Part shown: positions 14,101 through 26,200 of the stretch, piece after piece
Layout: the number at the start of each line of letters is the position of its first letter
How positions within the stretch are numbered: the stretch's first letter is position 1
Source: Phoronis australis
Taxonomy: Eukaryota > Phoronida > Phoronidae
Assembly: GCA_002633005.1 (NCBI GenBank)
Contig: NMRA01000320.1
Coordinates: 2,720 to 66,719 of the forward strand
Length of the DNA stretch: 64,000 nt
Reading direction: 5' to 3'
The notes under the pieces: model-generated
What the model saw: only the letters and a program-made list of their open reading frames with translations
Databases searched by the model: none
What the model was told of the DNA's origin: nothing
Made by a program: the position numbers and the translations under genes

Positions 14101-17100
14101 CGATTAGTGGCCAGTGCTCCATGAAAGTCTCCCATTCTCCCGCAGTGCATGCGTTATTGACTATTGCACATGTTGTGTGTGTTTCCAGCCATCCAGCACC
14201 ACGTTTATCACCTGCCCTTTACCATCAGGAAGTGCTGATAAAACCAACAGGAAGAAAGGTAGGGTGACATTTTTTTCTCTCTATCCAAGATAATTTTGAT
14301 TAGTCTGGCATTGTGTTGTTGAATCTTCTCTGGTGTCACCAGAATGAAGCCTCTAAACCTGGAGGGCTTGGAATGTCCCTCTTGTAATAGGATTTCCTCC
14401 TTTTTGGTTTCGATTTCCTCTTATTTGATTTTTAGTTTCCTCTTTTTGCTCTCTTTTTAGCATTATTTTGAGTTTATTCATGCAAAAACGTTTATTTCAC
14501 TTTAATTTTACAACACAAATATATATTTCTATCACACAAGACTATTTGTGGAATGATACAGTACCTGGAAAATTTTCCTCTCTTTTGTCATTTTTCATTC
14601 CAAGCCCTTAAGTGAAGATCGATAAATGAGAGTTCTCTTGAATCTACTGTACTGTGTTGAAATGTGAATCTCACTTTCAAGCTAGCTGTGTTTTAAAAAT
14701 TAAGTGCAAAACCTTGAGCTGTATTCTAAATGTCCCTTTTTCCATCTTGTTCGTGCAGTTACTCTATTTGGTTCTTGCAGAGTTTGTATTGAATCCGGAT
14801 GGTAAGACACCCGTGTGTTTACTACACGAGTATGTACAGCGGGTACTCAGGCTTCAGCCCAAGTATTCTTATAACGATACAGGTGAGTAGCCCCCTTTGT
14901 TGGGATTTTATTTGGTTTGGTTATCGGGCAGTTTCTTTTCGTCATCAAAATGTCTGTAGGTAAACACGTATAATGTTGCTAGAACTTTTTAGTGACAAGA
15001 ATCCTTCAATAGTTAACAAGCATAGCCTTTCTGAACCAATAGGTTGCATAGGCAACTGCCAAGGCTCCATTGTGTCTTGGGGAAAGGCTCTAGTGGTTTA
15101 GGCGTGCTAAAATGAGTTGAATGATGCCCTGAGGTCCTGTATTGCACAGGTCTCCATAGTGTAACAGGAAGGTCGAGTCTAGCTAAATAGTATGAGCGCA
15201 ATGTTAAAACTAAGTTTTACAGTTGTCTATTATTAAGGTCCTTACTCACTCTGCCTTGTCATTTTCAAGGTGTTCAATAGTAGATTTGTGAAAATATTGT
15301 CATGCACGTGTAGTGTAAACAGACAGAAGAGGAGAAAAAAAATCCTCCAACAAGGCTTGTAGAACTAACCGTTGTCATTGTATTTTAGACGTGGCCCTGA
15401 CGCCATATGGTGCCACTATTACCATTGATGGTATTGAGTATGGCACAGGTTTTGCTGCCAACAAGAAGCAAGCTAAGCAAGAAGCAGGTGGGTAGTTTTA
15501 GATATCTAGTTGCTTCAATTTTAACCATGCTCATTAATTATTATGCGCCCACATATTCATATGTGGACGCATTATGTCGTCATCTCTGTCCGTCCGGCAT
15601 CCGTTCGTCCGGCATCTGTCCGGCGTCTGCTGCTCTATCTCCAAAAGCCTTTGATGTACATTCATGAAATTTGGAACATGTGTTCCTTTTATGGATGGGA
15701 CGGCATGAGTGAACTTTTGGACTGATCCGACTACCGGTGTGCCCCCTAGTGGCAATTTTAGTTTTTTACGCTTACCTCCATATCTTCAAAGGTCCTCAAC
15801 GTATTTTCATAAAATTTAGCATATAGGCATCTATTAGTAAGATGACGCTTTACTTTTGTTGTTTTCGGATGGATTTGACAAAGTTTGCGCCACCTAGTGG
15901 CCATTTTTGCTGTTTTTGAGTCTGTTTTTTAGTGTCCACCCCTCTATCAACCAAACCGCTGTAAGGATGATTGTGAAAATTGGCATGTATGTTCTTACTA
16001 TGAAGAGGACGGCTGACGTTGATTTTCCGATGATTTCGTCTACTGTGGTGACTCCTAGTGGCAGTTTTGTTTTTTGCGCCCATGGCTGTATCTCCTAAGC
16101 CATTGGCAGGATCTTTGCTAAATTTAACAAGTTTATTTATGTTATGTTCACAACGCATGACAACAACTTTCGGACAGATCTGACTACCAATGTGCCCCCT
16201 AGTGACAATTTTAGTTTTTTAAGTTTACCTCTGTATCTTCAAAGGTCGTCAATAGATTTTCAGAAAATTTGGAATATAGGCGTCTATTGGTGAGATGATG
16301 CTATCCTCCTGTTTTCGGATGGAACCGAGGTACTTTGCGACACCTAGTGGCCATTTTTTCGAGTCTGTTTTTTGGCGTCCATCCGTTTATCAACCAAACC
16401 ATTCTAAGGATGATTTTGAAAATTGGCGTGTATGTTCTCAGGCGAGGGCGGTGAACTATAACAAATTCGACCACTGAGGCACCTCCTAGTGGTACTTTTG
16501 TTTTATTTTGTGCCCATAGCTGCATCTCCTCAACACACTGCATGATCTTTATTTAATTTAGTAATTGTATTTTTACGAAGCTAACACAGACGACGTCTTT
16601 CAGGCCGATCCATTGAAGGCTGTGCCCCATAGTGGCAATTTCATTTTTTCCATTTTCCTTCATTTCTCTAATTTAAGTTCCTTGACTGATATTTATGAAA
16701 TTTGGTAAATGGCTTTCTATTAAAGAAGCGGTGTCATTTTCCCGTTCTCAGATGGATTTGATGTTTTTGCGCCATCTAGTGGCTTTTTATGAAACAAACA
16801 AACTACCCCAGAAGCACACCGTTAGGGATGCATTCGTGGGCGCATTCCAATGCTCCGCGTTGCTCTTGTTGTTAGTAGGATTAGAAATCTATACAGTACA
16901 AATATCACCAGTGTTCTTGGTCAGTGTAATATCTTTTTTGTGCAATGTTGGGGTTCATAGATTTTTAGGTTCCTACAGGTTGTCCCATGATTCTGTTTGT
17001 TCTTGTCTTTTCTTGTGGTTTCTTTAGTTCTTACAAAATGTTTCATAGTGTTGTACAATTAGAGTTTGCACAGGAACAAGGGTACTGTTTTGTTTGTCAA

Positions 17101-20100
17101 GCTGAGAATCCAATTTAGTCTTCAGTTTAACTACCTTGCACCGTTTCCTTCATTCAGCCAAGAAAGCTTTGTCTGTACTCATACCTGATGTGAAAGAGTT
17201 TGGTGACCAGAAAGAGATGGACTTGGATGACTTGTCGGTAAGCTAACACATTCACCAAACAGACAATTATAAATTAAACTGCTCTTGGAAAAAATGAGAT
17301 ACTCATTTTCAGTGTTGCCCAGACATTGTTGTTCCAACTGGTTTCTCTGTCCCAGTTCGTGAATCAGTACCATACGCGGCATAGTTCTTGAACCGCAGAT
17401 TGCTCTTCTTTGATTTTGTATCGATCATAATGACACGGTCATAATGACACGATCATAATGACATGGTGAAGTTGTGCGTCTGCAGTGGTTAGTCATTTTG
17501 TTTTCAGTTTTTCGAGGAGATCAAAATTGAGGATCCCCGTGTCAAAGATCTGTGTGCTCGCGTAGGACACAATGGCCCCTTTACCATCCTGCTGGAGTGC
17601 TTGAAAAGGTAAGGTGTATTCATTATAGTACTGTATCTATTTGTTTGTTTATTTGCATCAAGTAATGTGCAGGAAAGGAATTTATTCAGAGTTGCCTTAG
17701 TGCATAATGACCTGGAATTGTCATCGTCCATTAGAATCTGGTCATCTGGGTTGTTGGGATTGAGATTTTCATGGTTTCCAAATTCTCAATGTTTTGTCTC
17801 TATGTCATGTATTTCTGAATTGAAACATGTACCATGTTCAACCCTTCTCCAGATTGAGAGGGTTTGTTTGTTTGTGATATGCCGTGTCAGTTATATGGTA
17901 AGGTATGTACTAACTTTATGTAGGTTACCATGGGAACATCCTAACTCAGAAATGGCTCATGGCATTCATATGAAACTTTCATATATTGTGCTTTATGCAC
18001 TCTTCTCTATTAGCAATTGTTTTTAAAATGCTCTGCTTTTGCATGAGGGGCTATCAAAAAGAGGACTCTATGATTTTCATGAAAATATTGAAAGTTCCAT
18101 AAAAAGAAAACAAAATCATAATTTAATAAAAAGCTGTTTGGCATTTGAGAGATTTCATCTTGAAATTTTTGTCAAGCGGAATTTGATCACGTTATTGATA
18201 CCATTGTTTCGCTGTCAGTGTACCTTTCTTGTATGTCAAATTTTATGAAAAAAGACATCACGTGACCCGTTTAATGACATTGTTAAAAAGTCAAAAACCA
18301 AATTCTACAGGATTTCTACTGGCCAGCTGATACGTTTGGTGGCGACCGAGTCAATGGGAAATAAACATTTTGGTGTGCATTTCAGAAACTATGGCTTAGG
18401 GAACACTGACATCAAGATTGAGATGAACACATTGAAGAATCAGAAGTGTGAATATACCATGACAGCCGGGAAGCACACCACAACGGTGGGTAGTAATGGT
18501 CATGGGTGAAACTTGAACCAAAAAAATGCATTGATGTAGTCAAGTCACAGGTGAAGGACTACTGTTGACAACGGGCTTATATCCATGGTGTAATGGTCAT
18601 AGGTAGTTAACAGATGAAACTCTGCCCTGAACCAAACAATTCAGTGATGTAATCAATGACAGATGAAGGACCACCGTAGACAACGGGCTTATAGCCAGGG
18701 TCATTAACCCAATAAGAGCAGTTATCAGTTAGTGTAGATGATATCTCTATTTTGCTGTTATGGTTTAAATGTTATCCCATGCGCATTGAATGCAGTACGG
18801 CATGTGGTATTGTTTTATTGTATTGCACTCCCGGGACTACTGTAATGGTGTCGTCTGACATGGAAAGTTCGGAAGATAGGTCGACTCAACATCGTTAGCC
18901 GGGTCGATCATCAAACGTTCCCAAAATAGTTTAAAGTAATTAAGTTACGTTACAGCAGTATAAATAACACTCAACATGCAATCAGGTCACAAACATAGCA
19001 CCTGGTACAAAACTTAATTTTGTAACACTTCTGTCTCAGTTTTATTTGCTAAATAATATATTGGCTGCAACTCAGGCACCTATTCCTCTGTAATTTTATT
19101 TAACTACAATGTTAAATATAATTGTTGTTACTTAATTATTTTCGGAAAATGTTACAAGTTCAATGCACAATTACCGTTGTTTTCATCTTTGTTACCTCTT
19201 CTGAAGTAACAAATTGTTACATATAATACTGTTTTCTTTGACTATAAGAGTAAACTTGTAAGATAACGCGCAAGTACATACACTATAGATTGTGATCTGC
19301 CACATGAACAGTTAAGCTGCAGTATTTTAAAAATCTGTCGAAAAAATAAAAGAAACTAAGAGTTCGAAACGTATGGGATAAATACAAATTTCGGTCTCGG
19401 TCGATACACGGAATAATGTCTCATGCGATATTATTTCGTCTACGCCTCTCTCTACACTTGGTCCAGTGTGTAGCATAAAATAAAGAATCTACATTCACGT
19501 TAAAAAACCTCTGAAATGTTTCCAAATAAGAGCATTTTTAAACATAAGGCTGTGTGTGGTTTTAACTAGATTAACTAATATTTGCAAAATTATCTTTGTG
19601 GAAGACGTTGCATATAAATTATTTAAATAAACATTTACTAAACTTTCACTTAGTTGCATGTATTTGTTTGTTTGTTACAGGTGACTTGCAAAAATAAGAG
19701 GGATGGGAAGCAGCAGGCTGCCCAGGCTCTACTGCAGGTAAACTGATATAAGGTGATATACAGTTGCAGCTTAACCAGTCGTCTCAAATAGTCATGCAGT
19801 TGCTGTGTTGTTTAGAATTATAGGAGCAGACGACGCCTACGTTGGTAATCACTCGCTCATTCTGTACTGGATAGGGAAATGAAATGAAAAAGAAAATATA
19901 ATTGAATTTTTCTATTTGAGGTGTCTTGAATATTGCATTGAACTCTACATAACATTAACATATCTTAAAAAATACTTTGTAGTCTAGGTAACACCAGCGT
20001 AACGTGTCTTACAAGTTAATTGAACTCTATGTAACGTCAGTGTAATATATCTTGAAATGTACCTTGTACTCTGCATAACACCAGCGTAACATGTCTTGCA

Positions 20101-23100
20101 AGTTACATTGAACTCTACGTAACATCTGTGTATTGTACCTTGTAAAGTATCTTGTACTCTAGATAACTCCATTATAACGTCTCTTATGAATTACGCTGAA
20201 CACTATTTGACACCAGCATATTAAAGGGCATAGACACATCAAATGTCTCTTAAAGTTGTACTGAACTGTGTATAACATCCCTCCCTAACGTGTAAAGTTA
20301 CGTTTCAGCTGTTTAACAGTGTTTATTATCTGTTGTATAGTTGCTGCACCCCCACCTTAACAACTGGGGCTCCATCATGAAGCTGTATGGTAAAAGCACA
20401 GTGAGAATGGAACAAGAGAAGAAGGTATGTCTCACCCATCGCCATTGATAGGCACTGAAGCTAGGCATCTTTGTGATACACGGCGATTCTGTAAACTTGA
20501 CTGTGCCATGGCGCTGTTGTTTGTTTGGTAAAAAGCTATAACTACCTTTCAGTGTGCTCAGGCTCACCTTTGTCCACCTGTTGTCAATGAACATTGTGCT
20601 GATATTTGGTGTTTACAAGTGACTACATAGCAGTTGGTGAGAGCCCTGGAACTGAGTTGTTTTCGGTAGTGTAATGTATTCAGAAAATCACTGCAAATTA
20701 CAGAATTGTGATTGGCATATATATAGAAGTTGTGTAGATTTGTGAATCTTGCTTGTTAGCTGAGAATTTGTATTTCTGTCTGTTCCAATAGTGATTGCTC
20801 TCAGGATCTTTATTGGGTCTATTCTGAAGTATCAAGTTGTGAGACCCTAAATCTACATCTTTGCACCAATGCTATGTAGTAGTAAAATTTTCTTTTATCA
20901 CAAAGGTGCCTAGTCTTGTTGACAGTTGTGTTCTCTGTTTTGTTTTGTTGTGTTGTTAATATTTTTAGTGTTATTAAGTTAATTCTTTGATAATCATTGT
21001 GCCAATCGACCTATCGCAAGCTCCACCCCCTTGCAAAAAGTTGACAAACTAAGTTTTACCCGACAACGTGTTGTTTGTCGGGTAAAGTGGTGGCTTGGAA
21101 ACAAAGGTGTGTCAATAATGCTGCGTTCTGATTGGTCAGTTAAGCGGTCACTCAGAATCTAGGCGATTGGTCAATTGTATCATAGGTACAGTTTATGCGC
21201 TGTTCTAAAGGAATATACCAAGACTTTTGAGTGTTCTGTCAAATATTTGACCTGTGATAACATCATATATGTCTGGAGTTGAATGATCTGGTTGTTAGAC
21301 GGGCTAAGTTAGCTCGCCCTGTTTTGAACATTGGATTTGCCCCGTTTTCTGAGTGTTGCAGACTGGGATGTTCTGGCAAGTAGTAGACATGTAATGACAT
21401 CAAGTTATCCCGAGATGTGTGATTTGGTCATTAGTTAGGGAGAATTTGCTCTCCCTGTTTGCAACAATGCATTTACCCCATTTTCTGGTGTTGATGCTGA
21501 CTTGGGTGTTTTGACAAATATTTGCCCAGTAATAGGATCAAAGATATCCTGAGATGCGTGATTTGGTCATTAGGCAGTGACAGCTTGCAGGCCCTTATAT
21601 CTGCTATGCTCTCCTCAACTCAATGTTTCTTGGAAACATTTCAAATGAAATTGTGTTTTACTAAGCGTCGTTATTTTTAAGTTATGTTAAGTGCCCCAGC
21701 ATGTTTACACTTGGGTAATTTTTGGACGACAAATTCAGCAATTGCATAAAAGGAAAATAGCTGCAACTTTGCAGCAATCACAGTGATCAGCACAAGATGC
21801 GCAAGCTTTCAATTGAATGGCAAATCAATTCATTTGTAAACTACCTAACACAAAAAGTGTTGCTACATATACGGTTTGGAGAGATGTTGTCAACAGACCT
21901 TCCATTGTTTGGTACTGGTGGTCTCCAGGGGTCTGTCTCATGACAAGCGACTTTGTCTTATACTCCACGCAACAATTTCCGAAAAACACTTAAATTTCAA
22001 TGCTCGAAATTTCCCAGTTTAGATAATATACTAGGAAATTTGGGTATTGCACAAACTTTACTTCGTGATAGCGAAGTGGGAATGTAAGGCAAAGTTTCTC
22101 ATTTCAAGTGGAACTTGCATGCTAATTCCTTATCTCTGTGATTGCTTGGTCAAATTAGTTAGAAACTTAACATATAGCGACGATGTGAATATGAAGTAGA
22201 TTGAAAATTGGCAAATGTTTTTAGAACGAGTTATGTGTTGAATATGATCTGCCGTAAATCACTCAATCATGTCAAGTATCATGACGTGGGGTTGGGGAGT
22301 AACAATGCATGATGCAGGTGACGTGAGTCACCTAGGTACGTTATTAGTTCAAAGGTCACCAATTTGCGGAATTTTGTTTTACATTTACAAGTTGTCAATG
22401 AATAAAACTTCACTTTGTTTAGCATAGATAATGTTGAAATAGCATTGTCATTTAGTTCCTGCTATACATTTGCGTAGTTAGGAGCATGCGAATACATCTG
22501 TAAGCCCAAGTCATTTTTCATGACTCAGGCCCCAGTTAAGTGTCCGTTGGAGTCCAACCATTTTCTGAAACACTCAAAATCCTTGCGTATTTCTTTTAGG
22601 TACTGCACCATACACATGTAATTCTTGTGTTTTGTTTTTGTACTAATTTGCAGTCCAATTCAGTTAATGGTTGCTATTGTTTTTAGTTGCTCAGTCACTG
22701 CACCTCGTTTTTATCAGTGAATTCCATTTTTTCCACAAACAAGCATCCAATTGCAATTTGAAAAGTACAGATTAAAATGTAGGCCAAAATTTTACGAGTC
22801 GGCCCGCGTCACTTCGCCACCATTGCATTCGTCGAGACGACAAGGAAGCAGGCAGGTTAGTTGGTGTGCACAGAGCATGCGGTAGACATAGGACATTTCA
22901 CTTGAGTTGGTCTATTCCTCATTCTGTTCATTCTTCCTCCCTTCTCTGCACGTGCCGCTGTCTTCTTAGCCTGGGGCTGAGGTGTTTCGCTATTCACCCA
23001 TCGTCTTTGTGTTACTAGATTCGCCAATCGTTTCTTACTAACTGATTGCGTTCTTCCTTGGATACTGTTGTGTTTATGTGGTGATGCAAGATTTTCTTTC

Positions 23101-23174
23101 AGCTTTAGTGGCAGCAGTAGTTTGAATAAACTTTTTAAATTCTAGCGTAAAAATGGTTTTGAAGTCTGCGTTGA

Positions 23175-23211
<37 letters not shown>

Positions 23212-26200
23212 ATACTTTTCAGTTAACTTGAAAGCGCTTTTTTAGGAATGCACTGTTTAATTTGTATTTTATTGGCTGCATTTTCAAGATTAGAATAGGT
23301 TGCACTCATTGTCCGAACTATTTTTTGAAATTTTATTGAATAGTTTTTAAGATAAATCTTCGTCAATACTGTGATATTCAATGCTTTACTTAGCTGTTTC
23401 TTTTTGTAATAATCTTTTATGTCTTTCAGGATGTGGAGACCCAGTCTGAGTTGTCTGAGCTCAGTAGTGTCATTTGCCAGGACTTCGGGTTGCAGGTGGA
23501 CACCACGTTGACCTTAGTCCCTCGGACCACGGCTGATGGCACCACTCAAGCTGGTCCGCCTGGTGGCAGTGATGTCAGTGTACAAGTGGGCGGTGCCAAG
23601 ATGTCCGATACATTTGTCCAGGCACACGTGTCTCCTCGTCTCACGAAGAGCCGTGTGTTCAGACAGATTGTCCCACCTGTGCCCCCTCCCAGCAGGAAGG
23701 ATGCATGCGTCCAGTGCTTTCGCATGCTGCAGGACCGCACCACCCAGGTGACCGATGATGCCTACTTCTTAGGCGACTGTTGGTGCGTGTCAAGAGAGGT
23801 CAAAGTTCATCGCGTGACCCAGACCGAGTGGCTGGGTGTTAAGTCATTCCACAAGGCGACCCAGGAGCCAGAACAGACTAACTTGATTAAGACTGCGCGT
23901 GGAAGTAATTACACAACCATCAGCCATCTTGGAATGGAGGACAAGGTGACGGAGACAGACTGGACTGGAAGTAGTATGTTTCACAAGGCCACACAGTTCC
24001 CTGACGTGACCTACAGCTCCGAGGACACCAGCAAAGAGGTAACCAAGACAACAACTCGACCGTCTTCACCTACTTGGGGTCAAAGGCCACCGCAGTTCTC
24101 AGCTCCACAGTTTCAGATGCGATCGCAAGCTCCTCCCATTCGCTACCAGATGCCACCCATCCAAATGATGCAGGCCCCCATGTATGCCAATCCCTACAGC
24201 ATTGCTCAGCCGCTGTATCACAACTACCAGTATTATCCCCACAACATGTACATTCCTCAGTCTCAGACATCCCAACTACCCCCAACTGAGGGATCACCAC
24301 CCGAAGGAGGGGTGGGACAGTGAAATCTTGAACATTTTAAATAGATAAATCATTTGCCATAAGATCTACTTATGAATTGGCCTGTTAAAATGTGAGAGAA
24401 GCATTGTAAGTGTTTGTTATTAGTAATGGTTGTATTTGTGTGGTAGAAATTATTGTATCTTAAGTTTTTAGGTAGTATTGTTGGGTTTGTCTTAACAACA
24501 ACTGAAATAGTATTGTTTACTGTTATTTGTGAAGAAAATTTTATCAAATACAATGTATGAAAATGATGAAATGTAATTCATGATGGACCTGATGGAAATT
24601 TGATTCATATATACTGTGTTAAGTTGAATTTCAATTAAGGGGTTGGTTTTCATTTGTAGCATGAAGTACTGTAAGATTGTTCAGAGTTGAGTTGAATGAT
24701 TCCCTTGTTGTTTGTAATAAAGTTGTTTTAAGAACTCTACATTTGATTGATCATTATGTTTGTTGGAACTGTGGCACGCATAGGGTTTCTTGGGTACACA
24801 TTTTACAAGATTTGAAGTTTTGTTGATATTTGTATGGTCGCATATTGCCGTCATCTCTCTCCGGGCGTCTGGCGTCCGCGGCTGTATCTCCTAAACCCCT
24901 TGCAGTATCTTATTGAAATTTGGCTGGTGTGTTCCTGTAGGGTTAATGACAGAGGCCGACGAGTTTCGGACGAACCCGAATATCGCTGTGCCCGCTAGTG
25001 GCAATTTTAGTTTTTACGCTCGCCTCTGTATCTTCAAAGGTCTTCAACCGATTCTGATGAAATTTGACACATAGGCGTCTATAATGAGTTGATGCTATCC
25101 TCCCGTTTTTTGGATGGATTTGAGGCATTTTGCGCCATCATTTAGCCATTTTTACTATTTTCGAGTTGTTTTTTGGCGTCTGCCCCTCTAACAACCAAAC
25201 CACTCTAAGGATGATTGTGAGAATTGGCATGTATGTTGTTACTATGAAGAAGACAGTGGCAATTTTAGTTTTTTTACGTTTACCTCTGTATCTTCTTAGG
25301 TCCTCTACAAATTTCCATAAAATTTGGCACATAGACATCTGTTAGTGAGGCGACGATAGCCATTCATCTTCAGATTGATTCAAGGTGTTTTGCGCCATCT
25401 AGTGCCCATTTTTGTTGTTTTCAAGTCTGTTTTATTGGCGTCCGTCCCTCTGTCTACCAAACCACTCTAAGGGCGATTGTGAAAAGTGGCATGTATGTTC
25501 TTTCTATGAAGGTGACGGCTGACGATGATTTTCCGATGAATTCGACTACTGGGGCGCCTCCTAGGGGCGTTTTTTTACACCCATACCTGTATCCCCTAAG
25601 TCGTCTGCAGGATATTTATTAAATTTAGCACCTGTATTAAAAGGAAGTTAACAAGAGAAGACTAGGACTTTTAGACGGATCCGGCGAACACTGTGCCCCC
25701 TACTGGCTATTTAATTTTTCGTTTTCCTCCGTTTCTCTGAAGATCCTCGACGAATTTTAATGAAATTTGGTAAATGGCTTTCTTTTAAAGAAGCGATGAC
25801 ATTTAATTGTGATGCATTCGTGGGTGCATTTCAACGCTCCGTGTTGCTGTTATTACAAAACGAGTGGTGGAAACAATTCTGCGCTTCTAGGTTCCTACTA
25901 CAATTCTCTAAACACACCACACACCAAACCCGCGACACAAATCCCTAGACATTCCACCCTGAACTCTACACTGGAAATGCTTCATACCCGGTGACCAAAC
26001 TCAGATTCCATGGCTGTCCCTCCAGCATGCAGATGGAATATTGAGTCGAGGTCATTTCATATAGAATTTTGAGTCGTGGGCATTGTACTTGGTCATCGCG
26101 TATGGATCGTGTGTTAAGCTGAGGATGCGGTTCTGAGGATTTTGACCGTGGTTTTTGTTATCTGCTGATACAGGACTGGAGTTTATGTTGGGGAATCGTA

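Noticed and set aside
15040-15190. Sequence with weak A-box-like and B-box-like stretches (possible tRNA-derived SINE)
   Set aside because: Boxes match poorly and no second copy or tail was found.
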